From the NCBI GenBank assembly GCA_015832175.1, contig WJXW01000009.1, positions 682,001-746,000 of the forward strand: DNA of 64,000 nt, read 5' to 3'. The notes beneath the pieces are model-generated. The model searched no databases, had not been told where the DNA came from, and worked only from the letters and a program-made list of their open reading frames with translations. The position numbers and the translations under genes are program-made. This stretch comes from Paraphaeosphaeria minitans. Taxonomy: Eukaryota; Ascomycota; Dothideomycetes; Pleosporales; Didymosphaeriaceae. Positions 11,740 to 23,299 of this stretch are shown piece by piece (positions within the stretch are counted from its first letter, which is position 1; the number at the start of each line of letters is the position of its first letter).

Positions 11740-14700
11740 CTTTTATTAACAGTTTCCTAGGTAGTTCTTTAGTTCCTAAGTGTTTTTACTATATAGGTAA
11801 CCTTTCTACTTAATAAGGTACGCGTTATTATACTAATTATATTCTAGAATTCTTTTAACCTCAAATTCGTTTTCTTCCTTAGTTTAGTAGTAGAAGGTGG
11901 TTTCAACTAGTATATTAGGGTCTACTAGTTCTAGTAGTAATACGTAGAATACTAGGTGTATCTTTACATCTAGCAGTAGTTCTAACTTATAGTTTACTAG
12001 TAATATTTACTTAAAAATGTAAAATAGTTTAACCTTAATATAATCTAGTTTCTTGTGTTTTCTTTTCTAAGTTTAAAGGTTCTTTATAAGTAGATATGCT
12101 TTATCCCCCTTCTTTAGCTAAGGTGCTATTTTTTATTTTTAATTTTAGTATAAAATTAATTACTACTAAGCTTTCTTAAGATTTTCTTAGAGTTATTAGT
12201 GTATTTTCTTTATATTTTCTACTATATCTATAGCTTCTTTTACTTTAATTGTTGTAGGAAATTATTAATTAAAGAGATATGGGTGTCTTCTATAGTTTGT
12301 ATAGAATAGTGTATGTCCTAATACTGCTAATACTTTATTATTATAGGCCAACTATACTATAGGTAGTAATAAAACCTAGTTATTCTTCTAACTATTGCAG
12401 TAGATACGTAGGTACGTTTCTATAGTTTAGTTTATACGTTCTGTCTGTTCATCTATTTATAGATAGTAAGCTGTTAATAGCTTTTATTTTGTTCTAAGTA
12501 GGGCTATAAGCGTTATCTAATAATTTAACGTAAAGAGCTTATCTCTATCGCTAATAATTATTTTTAGGATTCTGTAATATCTAATTAGTTAGTCTAGAAT
12601 AAGAAAAGCGAGTTCCTTTGCCGTTATTCTTTTAAGATATAGAATAAGCTTAATATACTTAGTTAGTTAGTAGACTACTACTAGTATACTATTATATTTA
12701 ATTCCTATTATTAGATCCTTAGAGTTTAGAATTCCTATAACAAAATTTATAGTAATATCTTCCTATAGTGCTGTTAGTATTCTAATTACTTACATCTCTC
12801 TATATTTAAAATATGTACTATATTTATTTCTCTAGCCTTCTATACATTTGTAGATATAAGTTATTACAGCTTCCTTAATTCCTTTAAAGGTGTAATTCCT
12901 TTAGATAAGTTCTATTGTCTTTATAATGCCTAGGTGTCCGTATATAGGGTTACTGTGGTATTATTAGATAATTTTAGTCTATAGATATTCTAGAACTTCT
13001 TAGTTAACTACTAAAAGTTAATTTAGTTCTACTATTAGCTCTAGAGATTTATCTTTAGCTTTACAAAGGATTATAGAGAAGGTTTTTACTTTTTCTCTTA
13101 CTAGATTACTTTGTTAGCTAAGAGCGTCTACTCTGCCATTTTCTTTTCTAGCTACATAAATAATTTTAAACTTATACTACCTAGTAGTTTGCAACTATCT
13201 TTGTTATTATAGTGTAAGTTCTTTTATTATTATAAACCTTAGAAAGTTCTTATAATCTGTATAAATTTCTAGCGTTAAGTAACTAAGTGTATAAATCCTC
13301 TAGTGCTTTAAGGCTTTAACGATAGCGTAGAGTTCTTTATTATATATATTATATTGTGTTTTAGCGTTATTAAATTTACATAAGTAATAGGTAATTAGGT
13401 GCTATTCACTATTACGTTTTTATTTAGCGTAGGCGCCTAGCGTAAGATCGCTAGCGTCTGTTTTAAAGCGCAGTGGTTTATCGCTTCTAAAATAAATAAG
13501 AATAGGTTCTATAATATATACTGTCTTAAGGAGTTAGAATAACATTCTACACTTATCTGTCTATTTAAAGGGTACATCCTTCTTTATAAGATTTATTAAA
13601 GGTATTATAACCTTTACGTAATCTTAGATAAATTATTAATTAAATCTATAGAATTCTAAGAATTCTTAGATATTCTTAGCTATTTTTGGTATTAGCTAGT
13701 TCTTAATATATTTAACTTTACTTAGTGCTATCTCAATTCCTTCTATAGTAATAATATGTCCTAGGAATTTAAGTTATTTAACGTTAAACTTATATTTTTT
13801 AAGTTTAATACAAAGGTATGCTTTGTCTAGTGCTTCTAGTACTGTCTATACATACTTAGTGTAGTCTAAATTGTTTTTAGAAAAGACAAGAATATTGTTT
13901 ATATACGTAATAACAAATATGTCTAGATATTTATAGAGTACGTTGTTAACAATTGCTATAAAAGCTGCTAGTGCATTTGTAAGTCTAAATAATATAACCT
14001 TATATTTAAATAGTCTATAGCGTGATTAAAACGCTGTTTTCTATTCTTTACCTTTCTTAATTTGTATAAGGTGGTAACTGTCTCTTAGATCCATTATTAT
14101 AAATATCTTGGCTTAAGATAATTAATCTCGTAACTCTATAATATTTAGTAGTAGATATTAGTTCTTTATTATTATATTATTAAGTTATTAGTAGTTAATG
14201 TATAGTCTGTCTAATCTATCCTTTTTCTTAATAAACATAAAAGGGCTTACTACTAATAACTTTAATAGTTATATATATCCTTTCTTAAAGTTTATCTTAA
14301 TAAAATTACGTTCTTTAAGGAGTTCTTCTCCTATCTTACTATATAGTAGTCTAAAGGGTGGCGTCTTCCCTTCTTCTAGGTCTATTATAAGATCCTAGGG
14401 TTAATATTCTAGTAGGTTTACTTTTCCTTCTTTTTCTGTAAATATATGTATCTATTTCCTATACTCTCTTAGTAAGGTAAGGGGTGTACTATTATCCTCC
14501 TTCTCACACTTCTTAACCTAGTGGTTTCTACTAGCGTCTACTAAGGTGTGTTTCTATTTTTTAACTATTTATCGCAGTATTATGTTGTTAATAACTCCCT
14601 TATTTACTATTATTTTTAGTTAATACATAGGCTTTGCTTATAATGTATAATTACAGCGTTTAAACAATATTTTCTTTATACCCTAGTTAATCTGTAGGTT

Positions 14701-16900
14701 ATGTATTGTTAACTAAGGTAATCCTAAGACTAACTTATACTTAGATCCTAGTAAGATATCTAAAGTAAGTTCCTCTCTATGTTCTTAGACTATTATCGTG
14801 GTAGTAACCTCCTAGTATATTTAAGGTGTCTTAGGCATTAGAGATCTATTCGCGATATAGATAATATAGGGTACTTTTTTCTCTAATATTATAAGTCCTG
14901 CTTATCTTACTATTTAATAAGATATAAAGTTCTTTTCTGCGCCTAAGTCTATAAGAGCTTAAGCCTATATTCCTTAAAGCTATACTAGTAGCTTAACTAA
15001 TACTATACTTACTATAGCATTTAATTTAATAAAGGCGTTTTCTTATCTAAGTTTAGACCTAAAAAAGATATCTATTTGTGTAGGTTATAGTTAAGTTCTA
15101 GTGCCTAGTATACATTTCTAAGTATCCACTTCTATTATTATTCTTAAGTACGTAGCTTATATAGATTATCTTCTTCTTCTTCCTGTAAGGATATTCTTCT
15201 ATTTTTCCTCCTACAGTCTTTACTGTTTCTATGTACTAGTTAAATTAGTAGTTCTGTTATTACTTCTTACGTAGGGTAGTTTACAAAGCTGTCTAAATAT
15301 TTGGCTATATAGTAGTATTTGCAGTCTTAGTTTAAACACGTGTACTAGTATAGTTATATATAGTCTTTATTAATAAGCATATTGTAGCATTTATTGCCCT
15401 TTAGCGTAAAGTAAGGAAAGTATTTTACTTATTATTTATTCTAGAGGTGTTTGTTGTAAGCTATAATAGGGCAGTTTATCTATATCTATTTATAGCGTAG
15501 TTTCTTTCTAAGTTGTTTCTTATTCTCCTTTTTCTCTATCTTGTGTTATACGTATATTAGTTCTTCGCAATGTATCTATATATAGAATTAGTGTGTAGGA
15601 TTTTAGTAGTCTAGGTAGTACTTTAGTACATAGTCTAATTTCTTATTTTTATAGGGTTGTATCCCTTTTGGTGCCTAGTAGGGTTCTATGTAGTCCTAAA
15701 TATTTAGTTTGTACTTAGGTAATATAGGGTTGTCTTCTTCCCGCCTACTTTATAGGTAAGGAGTAGGAGATCTTAGTATCTCTTCTACGTCTTCTGTGTT
15801 ATAGTATATATTAGAGTCTTCTTCTAGATCTTTATATAATTGTGAGTTAAGTAAATCTAATTACTTACTTTACTCTAGTGTAATGCGTTAGTAACTAAAT
15901 AGTGTTATAACAACTTCCTATTCCTTATTAGGTTCTTAGTCCTTAATAGTTAGTATATTTAACTTAGTTTAATAGACTTTGTTCTTTAATCTATAGTTTT
16001 TAGCTATATAGCCTAGTTTACTACATATAAAGCATTTATAGGTCTTAGTTATTAGTTATTAACTTCTATTAGAGACGCGTTTATTAGACTGCTTAGGGCC
16101 TATCCTTCCTCCTTTTCCTTTGCCTAAGTAGTTAAACTAGACATCTTCTATTAGTTTGTATCTCTAGTAGTTCCTTAGCTGTTGCTTTTAGACAATTTTA
16201 ATAGGGTTCTTATAAACTACTTTTACTAGTTATTTAAAACTTATTGCTCTAGGGTTTTATTAGAGCTCCTATTATAGCAAGAACTATTCTCTGTTAATCC
16301 TAATAGTTTCTTTATACAGTTCTTTAAGGTTAGTAATTCGCGCACTACTACGCAGGAGTTTCTTACGTAGTTTCTATTTAAGTCCTTATTTATACATATC
16401 CTAAAGAGATTTATTATCCTAGTTAAGTTACACAGCGTATCTGTAAAACTTAGCTATATACTTAGCTGCTAATTATTTCTAAATTATAGTCTAAATCTTT
16501 ACTTTTGCAATAGAGTCCTTATTAGTAATCCTAAAGAGTTATTTAAGGTATTTCTTAAAGTTATTATAATCCTTAATAATGTTAACTGCATTAGCGTGCT
16601 TATTTACGTAATTATTGTTATTATTATTATGGTCTATTCCTAGGTACTTTTCAAGGTAAGGATAGATCTATAATCCTATATCTCCTTACATATATATTGC
16701 TGCAAAGATAATCTTCTTCTTATTTTTAAAGGGTTTATCTAAGTTAAAGAAGTAGAGGTCTAACTAGAGAATTTAGACGTTAGTTTAAAATTGTTTACTA
16801 AAGTAGAGATTAGGTTTATGCACCTTACTACTATCCTTTATAGGAGTAATCTTAGCGGCACCTAAAGCTATAGAAGAGGTAGGAGTTTATAAAGTACTTA
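11740..16900 (-). pseudogene. RIP-inactivated gag-pol of chromovirus B
   Basis: Read on the minus strand from right to left: gag (about 16,900-16,050), zinc knuckle (about 16,040-16,010), protease (about 14,970-14,930), RT (about 14,360-13,640), RNase H (about 13,480-13,150), integrase (about 13,060-12,050) and chromodomain (about 11,880-11,750). The order and the block motifs match element A, of which this is a diverged relative. The frame is closed by TAA/TAG codons throughout. The part at 14552-16087 appears identical to 43429-44964 of element C, whereas the rest differs by frequent transitions. Confidence 0.88.
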
Positions 16901-16918
16901 TATTAAGGGTGTTTAAGA

Positions 16919-17329
16919 TATTAAATCTAAAAGGGTAGCTAGTCCTAAAGGGTTAAGGTTGGTTCTTAGGCAAGAGTACTTACAGAAGGTAGAAGGTCTT
17001 ATTAATATAATAGTATCTTACAAAGTGTAACAAGTTAATAATTTAGTCTACTAGAATCCAAATAATAGATTAATAAATAGATTAAATACAAGTATAGAAA
17101 GCCTATCCTTACGTTCCTATATACTTTAAGCGATTAGTGGACTAATCACTCTAATTAAACTAATTAAGCACTAATTAGTTGCTTAGTATATTAAGTGCTT
17201 AGTCTAATTAGTTGTCTTGGCGCTCTAATTACACTAATTAGGTCACGTGACCTTTTGTGCTATGCCACTCGAACAACGAATGTAGATATATATAAAAATC
17301 CTGGGAGGCCTAGCCTTTAGATCTTAATA
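16919..17329 (-). repeat. 5' LTR of chromovirus B
   Basis: This is the right LTR. It keeps a perfect 14-bp palindrome AGGTCACGTGACCT at 17240-17253 in the U3 half, which is altered in the left copy (GGTCACATGACC). Confidence 0.93.
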
Positions 17330-18811
17330 GAAGTATACTAAAGTTAGCGCACTTATCTTTAAGTATAAAGGCCCTATTATAGGCCTAGAACTTCTTAGTG
17401 TACCTACGTAAGTCCCTATGTACTAATTAGCGCTAATTTGTGCTAAATTACACTAAATAGTACCTATACTTATTTAGCTCTACTATAATGCGTATAGCTA
17501 TAGCTATTACCCTCTTATTAGCCTCTATCTTTAGCTTCTACACCTTAAGGAGCGCGTTCTCCTTATTCTATAATAAAGGGGCGATAGGTTTAGCTATAAG
17601 TTATAATTAGCCTTTAGTAAGATTAGCTAGAGCTGTAATATACTTTAGGTCCTTACACTAGACCTTATATTTCTTTTTAGTAGCTTTATAGGACACTTAG
17701 GCTATAGTATTAGCTTCTTTAGACGCTGCAACTAAGGCTTAGATATCTATTTCTAGGACAGACCTAAGATAGACTTTAAGGGTCTTAAGGAGCCTAAGTA
17801 CCTTAAATAGGGGCTATATGCGCCTATTAGTACCTAATAGTGCTAAATAGCGCCAAATAACGCTAGAAAGTAACTTACTGCGAAGCATAAGGTACCCTTA
17901 TCTAAATAATTACTACACTCCTTATAGTAGTGACTTTTAAATTGTAATAATTCCTATTTATTATTATTTAGGTCTATTACGTATACAGTGTCTAATTCTA
18001 GGACACTACGCTCTGCTATAATTCTAATATATCTAATACATAGTATTTTAGTATAAAGTCTATTAGTCTTAATCGCATTAATATAATAGTCGCAAAGAGA
18101 GCGCTTCTTAAGTAGAGCTATTATAATTTATAACAATTAGTACTAATTTGTACTAATTAGTGCTAACTAATACTAATTACTGCCTATTAGTGCTAATTGG
18201 TGTTAATTATTGTTAAAGATATACGAAAAGTGTCGAATGTATACTAAAAAGGTATAACGTGCGACTCTTTAGTATAGTTAGTGCCAAGTTGCGCTAGAAT
18301 GCGCCAATCTAAGGGCCGCATAATGTTACTTACTACAAGAAAATATAAGTAGAGAACAGGTCTAAGAGCCCTAGGTAATAGGATAACTACCCTACTACTA
18401 AAACGCTAGTTACTAGCGTAGTTACGTGCTATACTAGCGTAGATAGTAATATCTTACCTTACCTAGGCAGAAATAGTTATAATCTAACATAAAGGGCGCC
18501 TAAGTGCCGCATAAATCTATTATAACAATTTAGGCACTATCTAGGATAAAATAGTATAAATAGGAATAAACTAGGACGTAATCCTCCTTATTGTCTATAA
18601 TTAAGCTATCTTAGAAATAGTAGGACCTTTTAGATCCTCTAATATTAGGCTTGCCACCAAGTTTAAGAAGTAGGGATAGTTAAGGGCCTACGCTAACTAC
18701 TAGGTGCTAGTAGAGCTAGTTAGTGCTAATAAAGGACTAATAGTAATAAATAGTAAAAGGACTTACTAAATACTTTACTTTTAGGATAAGAGATCCCTTA
18801 AAGGGGGATAA
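17330..18811. other. 3' interior of an unidentified LTR element, RIP-degraded
   Basis: This ends in a polypurine run (AAAGGGGGATAA) directly before the LTR at 18812, so it is the 3' interior of a plus-strand LTR element; no RT is recognisable. Between about 18,115 and 17,440 a minus-strand frame reads well if TAA/TAG are taken as Gln/Trp. It has a few Cys at its start and a Lys-rich helical stretch, which may be another antisense frame, but its Cys spacing is not that of a zinc cluster. Around 18,136-18,230 there are degenerate copies of TTAGTGCTAA. Confidence 0.5.
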
Positions 18812-19072
18812 TGTTAGAACCCTAGGTACCTAGCTAGGCTCTAGGATAGTAAGGGCTAGCCAGATGCAGGTGGAGATCACCTAATCTAAGGCTATATAGT
18901 TCTATCGCTAACGGAGTAATCTAGCAGCGATTCGTCTATCCTCTATCCTCTATCCTCTATCCTCTATCCTCTATCCTCTATCCTCTATCCTCTATCCTAC
19001 ATCCTACCATACAATCCACCATTATTTTACATCTAAAGCTGAAGCTACATTGCTCGTGCCCAACTCCTAACA
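18812..19072 (+). repeat. 261-bp LTR, little affected by RIP
   Basis: The sequence begins TGTTAGAACCC and ends CAACTCCTAACA, with a polypurine tract immediately upstream, so it is read as a 3' LTR. No second copy is seen in the window. Unlike its surroundings it keeps many CpA/TpG dinucleotides. It holds a 7-bp minisatellite. Confidence 0.75.
18936..18998 (+). repeat. Minisatellite (CTATCCT)9
   Basis: Nine perfect head-to-tail copies of the 7-mer CTATCCT lie within the LTR at 18812-19072, followed by degenerate copies. Confidence 0.97.
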
Positions 19073-20040
19073 AATATAGAGCCGCTTTAGGGTATAAGTA
19101 AGGGTAATAGGGTTAGGATAATTAGCTAGTATACGCCTCTTAGAGGTTATAAAGGGGTAAGGGCAATTACTACTTCTAGGCTACTATATAGGCGTGTTAA
19201 GGCTCTAGAGAATTTCTTCTACTTTAGTATTATTAATCTCCTCCTTAGTGTATGTATAGCTAGGCTTAGTAAGGCGCTAGTTTAGGTCTAAAGGGTTATT
19301 GCTACTACTACTACTAGGACTAAAGATATTTACTAAAGCAGCGCTACCTTAGAAACTATTATTAATAATATTAATATCTACTATAGCCACAAATAGAACA
19401 CTAAAAAAGAAGGCTAAAAGGCTAAAAAGAGTATAGAGGGATATAGCGTAGAAATAGGAGGGGGACTAGATTAGGCCTAGAAAAAGATAAGAACAAAGGT
19501 AGTTATAGATAGTTAAGGGAGTTAGAATAGGCGTAGGTTAAGTTTAGTATAAAAAAGAGAGAGTAGAGAAGGGAAGAAGGAAGGTAGAGTAACCTAGATA
19601 TAAAGAGACTATAATAGTAACGCACTACTAAGGTAACAGATATATAATAATTATATTAGAAATAGTAGGAGCGCCGTCCTATCGCCTTATAATAATAAGG
19701 TAAATAAACAAACTACCTAATAAGGGCCCCTGCTATAAGACCGCCTTAGGGCTACCTCTACACTATAAGGGAATCCTTACTAAAATAATAACAAGTTTCT
19801 AATAGAAGAATAACGCCTATAATACTACTACTTTACTATAGTACTATATTCTTAAGATCTCTAAGGCATACCTTTTAACTATAGGACATTTTAAACTAAG
19901 TAAGGTCTAGAGTATATAATAGGCTAGGGCAATGCCCTAGCCTTTAAAAGGATCTTAAGGAAAGGAACTACCCTAAAGAAGTGGACCTACTAAAGAAAAC
20001 TCTTCTTATAAGTGGCACACCCCCTATAGAGACTTAACAT
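19073..20040. other. RIP-degraded DNA, identity not recognised
   Basis: AT-rich sequence with no readable conserved block. By position it may be the downstream part of the copia element whose gag relic lies at 20050-20440 on the minus strand. The GCACACCCCCTATAG stretch near 20,025 could be part of that element. Confidence 0.4.
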
Positions 20041-20049
20041 CTAGAATTC

Positions 20050-20440
20050 ATCCTTTATATTTAGCACTTACAGTTCTATTTACTCTCTAAGGCTAGCCTA
20101 TAATAGTTCTTGTAACTTATTCTAAAGTACATAGGGATTTATTATAAATCTAGTTTATACTAGAGGGACATCTTCTAAGGAAAGTTTTAAAATACTAGTA
20201 GCTTTAGAAGCTTTTTCCTATAAAACGTTTTATTATTCTAGCGTTAGGTCTTTAATATTACTAGACATAACCTCTAGATAACCCTCTTTAATAAGGTAGG
20301 CCTCTATTCTAATAGACTAAATTTTGTAGTTCTTAGAACCACTTAACTTAGGGATTTTAAATAGAGAGTCTCCTATTTTATCTAGTCTTAATATATATAG
20401 ACAAGTAGGGTAAGTACTTCTCTAACTTCTAGATCTTAAT
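20050..20440 (-). pseudogene. RIP-inactivated Ty1/copia gag fragment
   Basis: The minus strand reads as the N-terminal part of a copia gag. A block of the form L-SGS-NY-IWSIR-EAYL-KEGYLE near 20,340-20,250 is followed by the helical segment with KASKATSILKLSLED near 20,200. Both are typical of UBN2-type copia gag polyproteins. Stops are TAA/TAG at Trp and Gln positions. No RT belonging to it is seen nearby, so it is a fragment or is too mutated further on. Confidence 0.65.
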
Positions 20441-20456
20441 AAGATTCTAGGTTAAA

Positions 20457-20652
20457 ATAGGGGTTTAATTGCCTTATACTTCTTAATTTAGAAGTTATAA
20501 GTCTTATAGGGGTTTAATTGCCTTATACTTCTTAATTTAGAAGTTATAGGTCTCATAGGGATTTAATTGCCTTATACTTCTTAATTTAGAAGTTATAGGT
20601 CTTATAGGGGTTTAATTGCCTTATACTTCTTAATTTAGAAGTTATAGGTCCA
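20457..20652. repeat. 49-bp tandem repeat, four copies
   Basis: Four head-to-tail copies with a 49-bp period (units starting near 20461, 20510, 20559 and 20608) contain GGTTTAATTGCCTTATACTT. Copies differ by only a few transitions. The array lies just upstream (minus strand) of the copia gag fragment, where a leader would be. Confidence 0.95.
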
Positions 20653-20659
20653 ATAGGTT

Positions 20660-22310
20660 TCTAGATTAAACCTTTTTTAGGTATCTAGAATTAAACCAAA
20701 AAAGCCTTCTTCTCCTTAATTCCTAGGAGATCTAGGTCTTTTATCTAGAGATATATAGTTTTTCTCTAAACAACCCCTTAATAATCTTCTACTAGATAGA
20801 AAGCCTATAATAATAGGTCTTATAACTTCTAGAGAATAATTCCTAAGCTCTGATTTTACTTTTTATAATGATAACCTTTTCTATCTCTTAATAATAGAGA
20901 ATAGCGCCAGGTTTTTTTAGGGAAACAATGCCTATCTTAGGCGTAAATAGGTTCTACTTTTTAACAGTAAAACAAGCTTAGGCTAGGCTCTACTAGATTT
21001 CCCTTATCTAGAAGAGACTATATAGTAGCGACTATTTTAGATAACTGTTTCTCACGCAGTTTCTAGAATAATTTAATCCTACTACTACCTTCCTAACCCT
21101 AGTTAAACGGCCTAGTTTTGTATACCTTTAGTTCTAGGAGAAATTACTCTTGTATAGACTTTACTCCTAGTTCACCTTATTACTCCTCTATTACTAGAGG
21201 TAAGGCAGGTAGGGACGGCTAGGATAGAACCTTAAAGAATACTACCCTAACTTATAAAGTAATAGGCCTATTCTCTTTATCTTTTACTAGATAGATAACT
21301 ATAACTAGGTAAACTAGGCTAGGCTAGAACGCTTATATAAGCCTCCTAACTCTATATCTCCTAGAGAGGTAGGAAATAGGTCTTTCTAATAAAGTATATC
21401 TTTCTAGAGAGATATAGTCTCTAGAATTCTATTAGAGTAAGGAATTAAACTTAAAGTTAAATAACCTAAATAGTTTCCTTCTAGAAATACCCTCTTTTCT
21501 TATAGGGTTAAACGTTACCCTTTATAGGAAACTCTATAGTAGCTTAAACTAATAGGTAAATACCTAAATATTACTACTAATGGACTAATACGTAGTAGAA
21601 GGCTAGGCCGGGCTCATAACCTATAAAGAGGAGGTAGAGGCTAGAGGATAAAGGGTAACCTTCTAGACGTTCTAGTACCTTCTCTCTCCTAGTACTAGTT
21701 ACTTAGAATAGTAGAGACTAGGGTAATAGAGGGTAGATCGAACGTAGTTAAATAGAGCAATAAAATCTTAGGTATAGGCTTAGAATTACTATCTAGGATA
21801 GAGAGTACATATAGAAGGGAACTCTCCTTATATATATATAGTAGAGATTCTAGAGTATTCTACTTAGTAATTCTCTACTATCTATAACGTTACCTATAAT
21901 GTTACCTTATAACGTCACCTATAATGTTACCTATAACGTTATCTAGTATATATTAGGCTATAACGTTATTATGACGTTATTACAGAAACTTCTAGAATAT
22001 AGAAAAGGTAACTCTAGGAACCTTTAAAGGTTATCTATTCCTTATAAGTAGTAGTAGCTAGAGTAATAAAGTAACTAGCTAATAAGCTAGCTACTAGTAG
22101 ATTATATTAGAAATTGCTAGTATCTATTATCACTACCTTCTTTAGTTATTTTACTATATTTTCCTATTTTTACCCTTAGTACTTTTTAAACCCTAGAACA
22201 AAAAAGGAGTTTCAAAAATAAACCCCTAAATACTATAAACGCGCGATATAGCTACATATGGAAGCCTACTAATAAAGTTCTTTTTACCTAAAATAAGAAT
22301 TCTAGCAGAG
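20660..22310. other. RIP-degraded DNA without recognisable gene
   Basis: No conserved protein block was found on either strand. There is a short array of ACCTATAA(C/T)GTT units at about 21,888-21,950 and a partial inverted repeat (CTAGAGAG-type) around 21,360-21,430. Confidence 0.5.
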
Positions 22311-22704
22311 GTAATACTAAGGCCCTATAAGGTCGAGTTATAGGCAATAGTATTTACTTTACACTAGGAAGGATAGTAAAAGGATAACTTAATTATATTA
22401 ATAGAATAATACTTATCTTGTGTAAAGTTAGGGTGTAGTGTAGGTTTTACGCAGCTAGCTCCCTTAGCGTATAAACTCTTTATAGGTCCTTAGCGCTAGA
22501 TGCCATAACACTATAATAATATTATAATCTACATATTATAGAATCTTCCTCTCTACCTATAGTCCTCTATAGTATACTATAGCCTTAATAAAAACCTTAC
22601 CCTATAAGAAAGGAAAAAGGTATTTATAGGGGTGTGTGTTGCGTGCGTAATAATAGCGTATTATAAGTAAATAGTGCGCGTTATAAACGCATTATATGTG
22701 TTAT
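22310..22704. repeat. LTR-bearing module, copy 1
   Basis: About 390 bp that recurs at 30022-30433. The first about 230 bp match the 220-bp LTR of family F (compare 36346-36566 and 51569-51788). The remaining about 165 bp are not part of those LTRs. The copy is cut by element D after GTTAT at 22700-22704. Confidence 0.8.
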
Positions 22705-22898
22705 TATTGTGGTAAAAAGGGCTCGAACTATTATAGGATATTCAGGAGCAGAGTTGTAAAGAATACAAAGAGCTAATTGTAGGAAAGGATACCAAAAGGG
22801 TAGACTATATACAAAGAAACGAGCCTCTTGGCAAGAATCCTGTAATCTAAATTAGTGGATCTAGAAAGAATCACGGAAGTGAGTGTTTTACTTTAACA
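22705..22898 (-). repeat. 3' LTR of copia element D
   Basis: It ends CTTTAACA on the plus strand. Compared with 29828-30021 there are about 16 differences, nearly all transitions, concentrated in the outer two thirds; the last about 40 bp are identical. Confidence 0.92.
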
Positions 22899-23299
22899 CA
22901 CCCCCTAGGTAATTACTTAAAGCAGATTACCTATCCTAAGAAGTAATCTATAATTGTCTAAATCCTTTCTAAAGATCTTTAAAAAACCGTCTAAAGGCTG
23001 TTTAAAGATTAAAAAACTATTAAGAATTATTCTTCTAAATCTCCTTATCTTAAGAATAGCGATTCTATCACCCCCTACTTATTGTGATAGTAAAACAATC
23101 ACTATTTATCTTTTAAATCACAAATCCTATTATAAATCGTGTCTAGAATCTCTTCTTCTAGTAAGTTAGGAGCTTATAAGCGTGGCACAAAGGCCTAGAG
23201 CGTAAACGCTTTTGTTCTACTACTCTTTTTGCTTACTTCCTATTAACTATAAGGTAATTTCCCCGCTCTTACTAGCTAGTAAGTACAATAGGTAGGCGT

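Larger units (their letters stand above)
10624..17329 (-). mobile_element. Chromovirus B: full-length, RIP-degraded Ty3/gypsy element
   Basis: Two 411-bp LTRs (10624-11034 and 16919-17329) enclose a 5,884-bp interior that reads gag-pol-chromodomain on the minus strand. The flanking 5-mers are GGAGT (10619-10623) and GAAGT (17330-17334), a target-site duplication with one G-to-A change. A polypurine tract (AAGAAGAGAGATAA on the minus strand) abuts the left, 3' LTR. Element C at 39501-46206 is the same family with the same LTR and interior lengths. Confidence 0.92.

Noticed and set aside
14198..14398. Small plus-strand open frame of 66 codons
   Set aside because: It is antisense to the RT region of element B and arises from the mutated composition; no motif or counterpart is kept in C.
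20457..20652. CRISPR-like regularly spaced repeat
   Set aside because: The units are directly adjacent without unique spacers and the host is a fungus; it is an ordinary tandem repeat.
22954..23169. Plus-strand open frame of 71 codons inside element D
   Set aside because: It lies in AT-rich sequence just inside the 3' LTR, with no motif; it reads like chance absence of stops.
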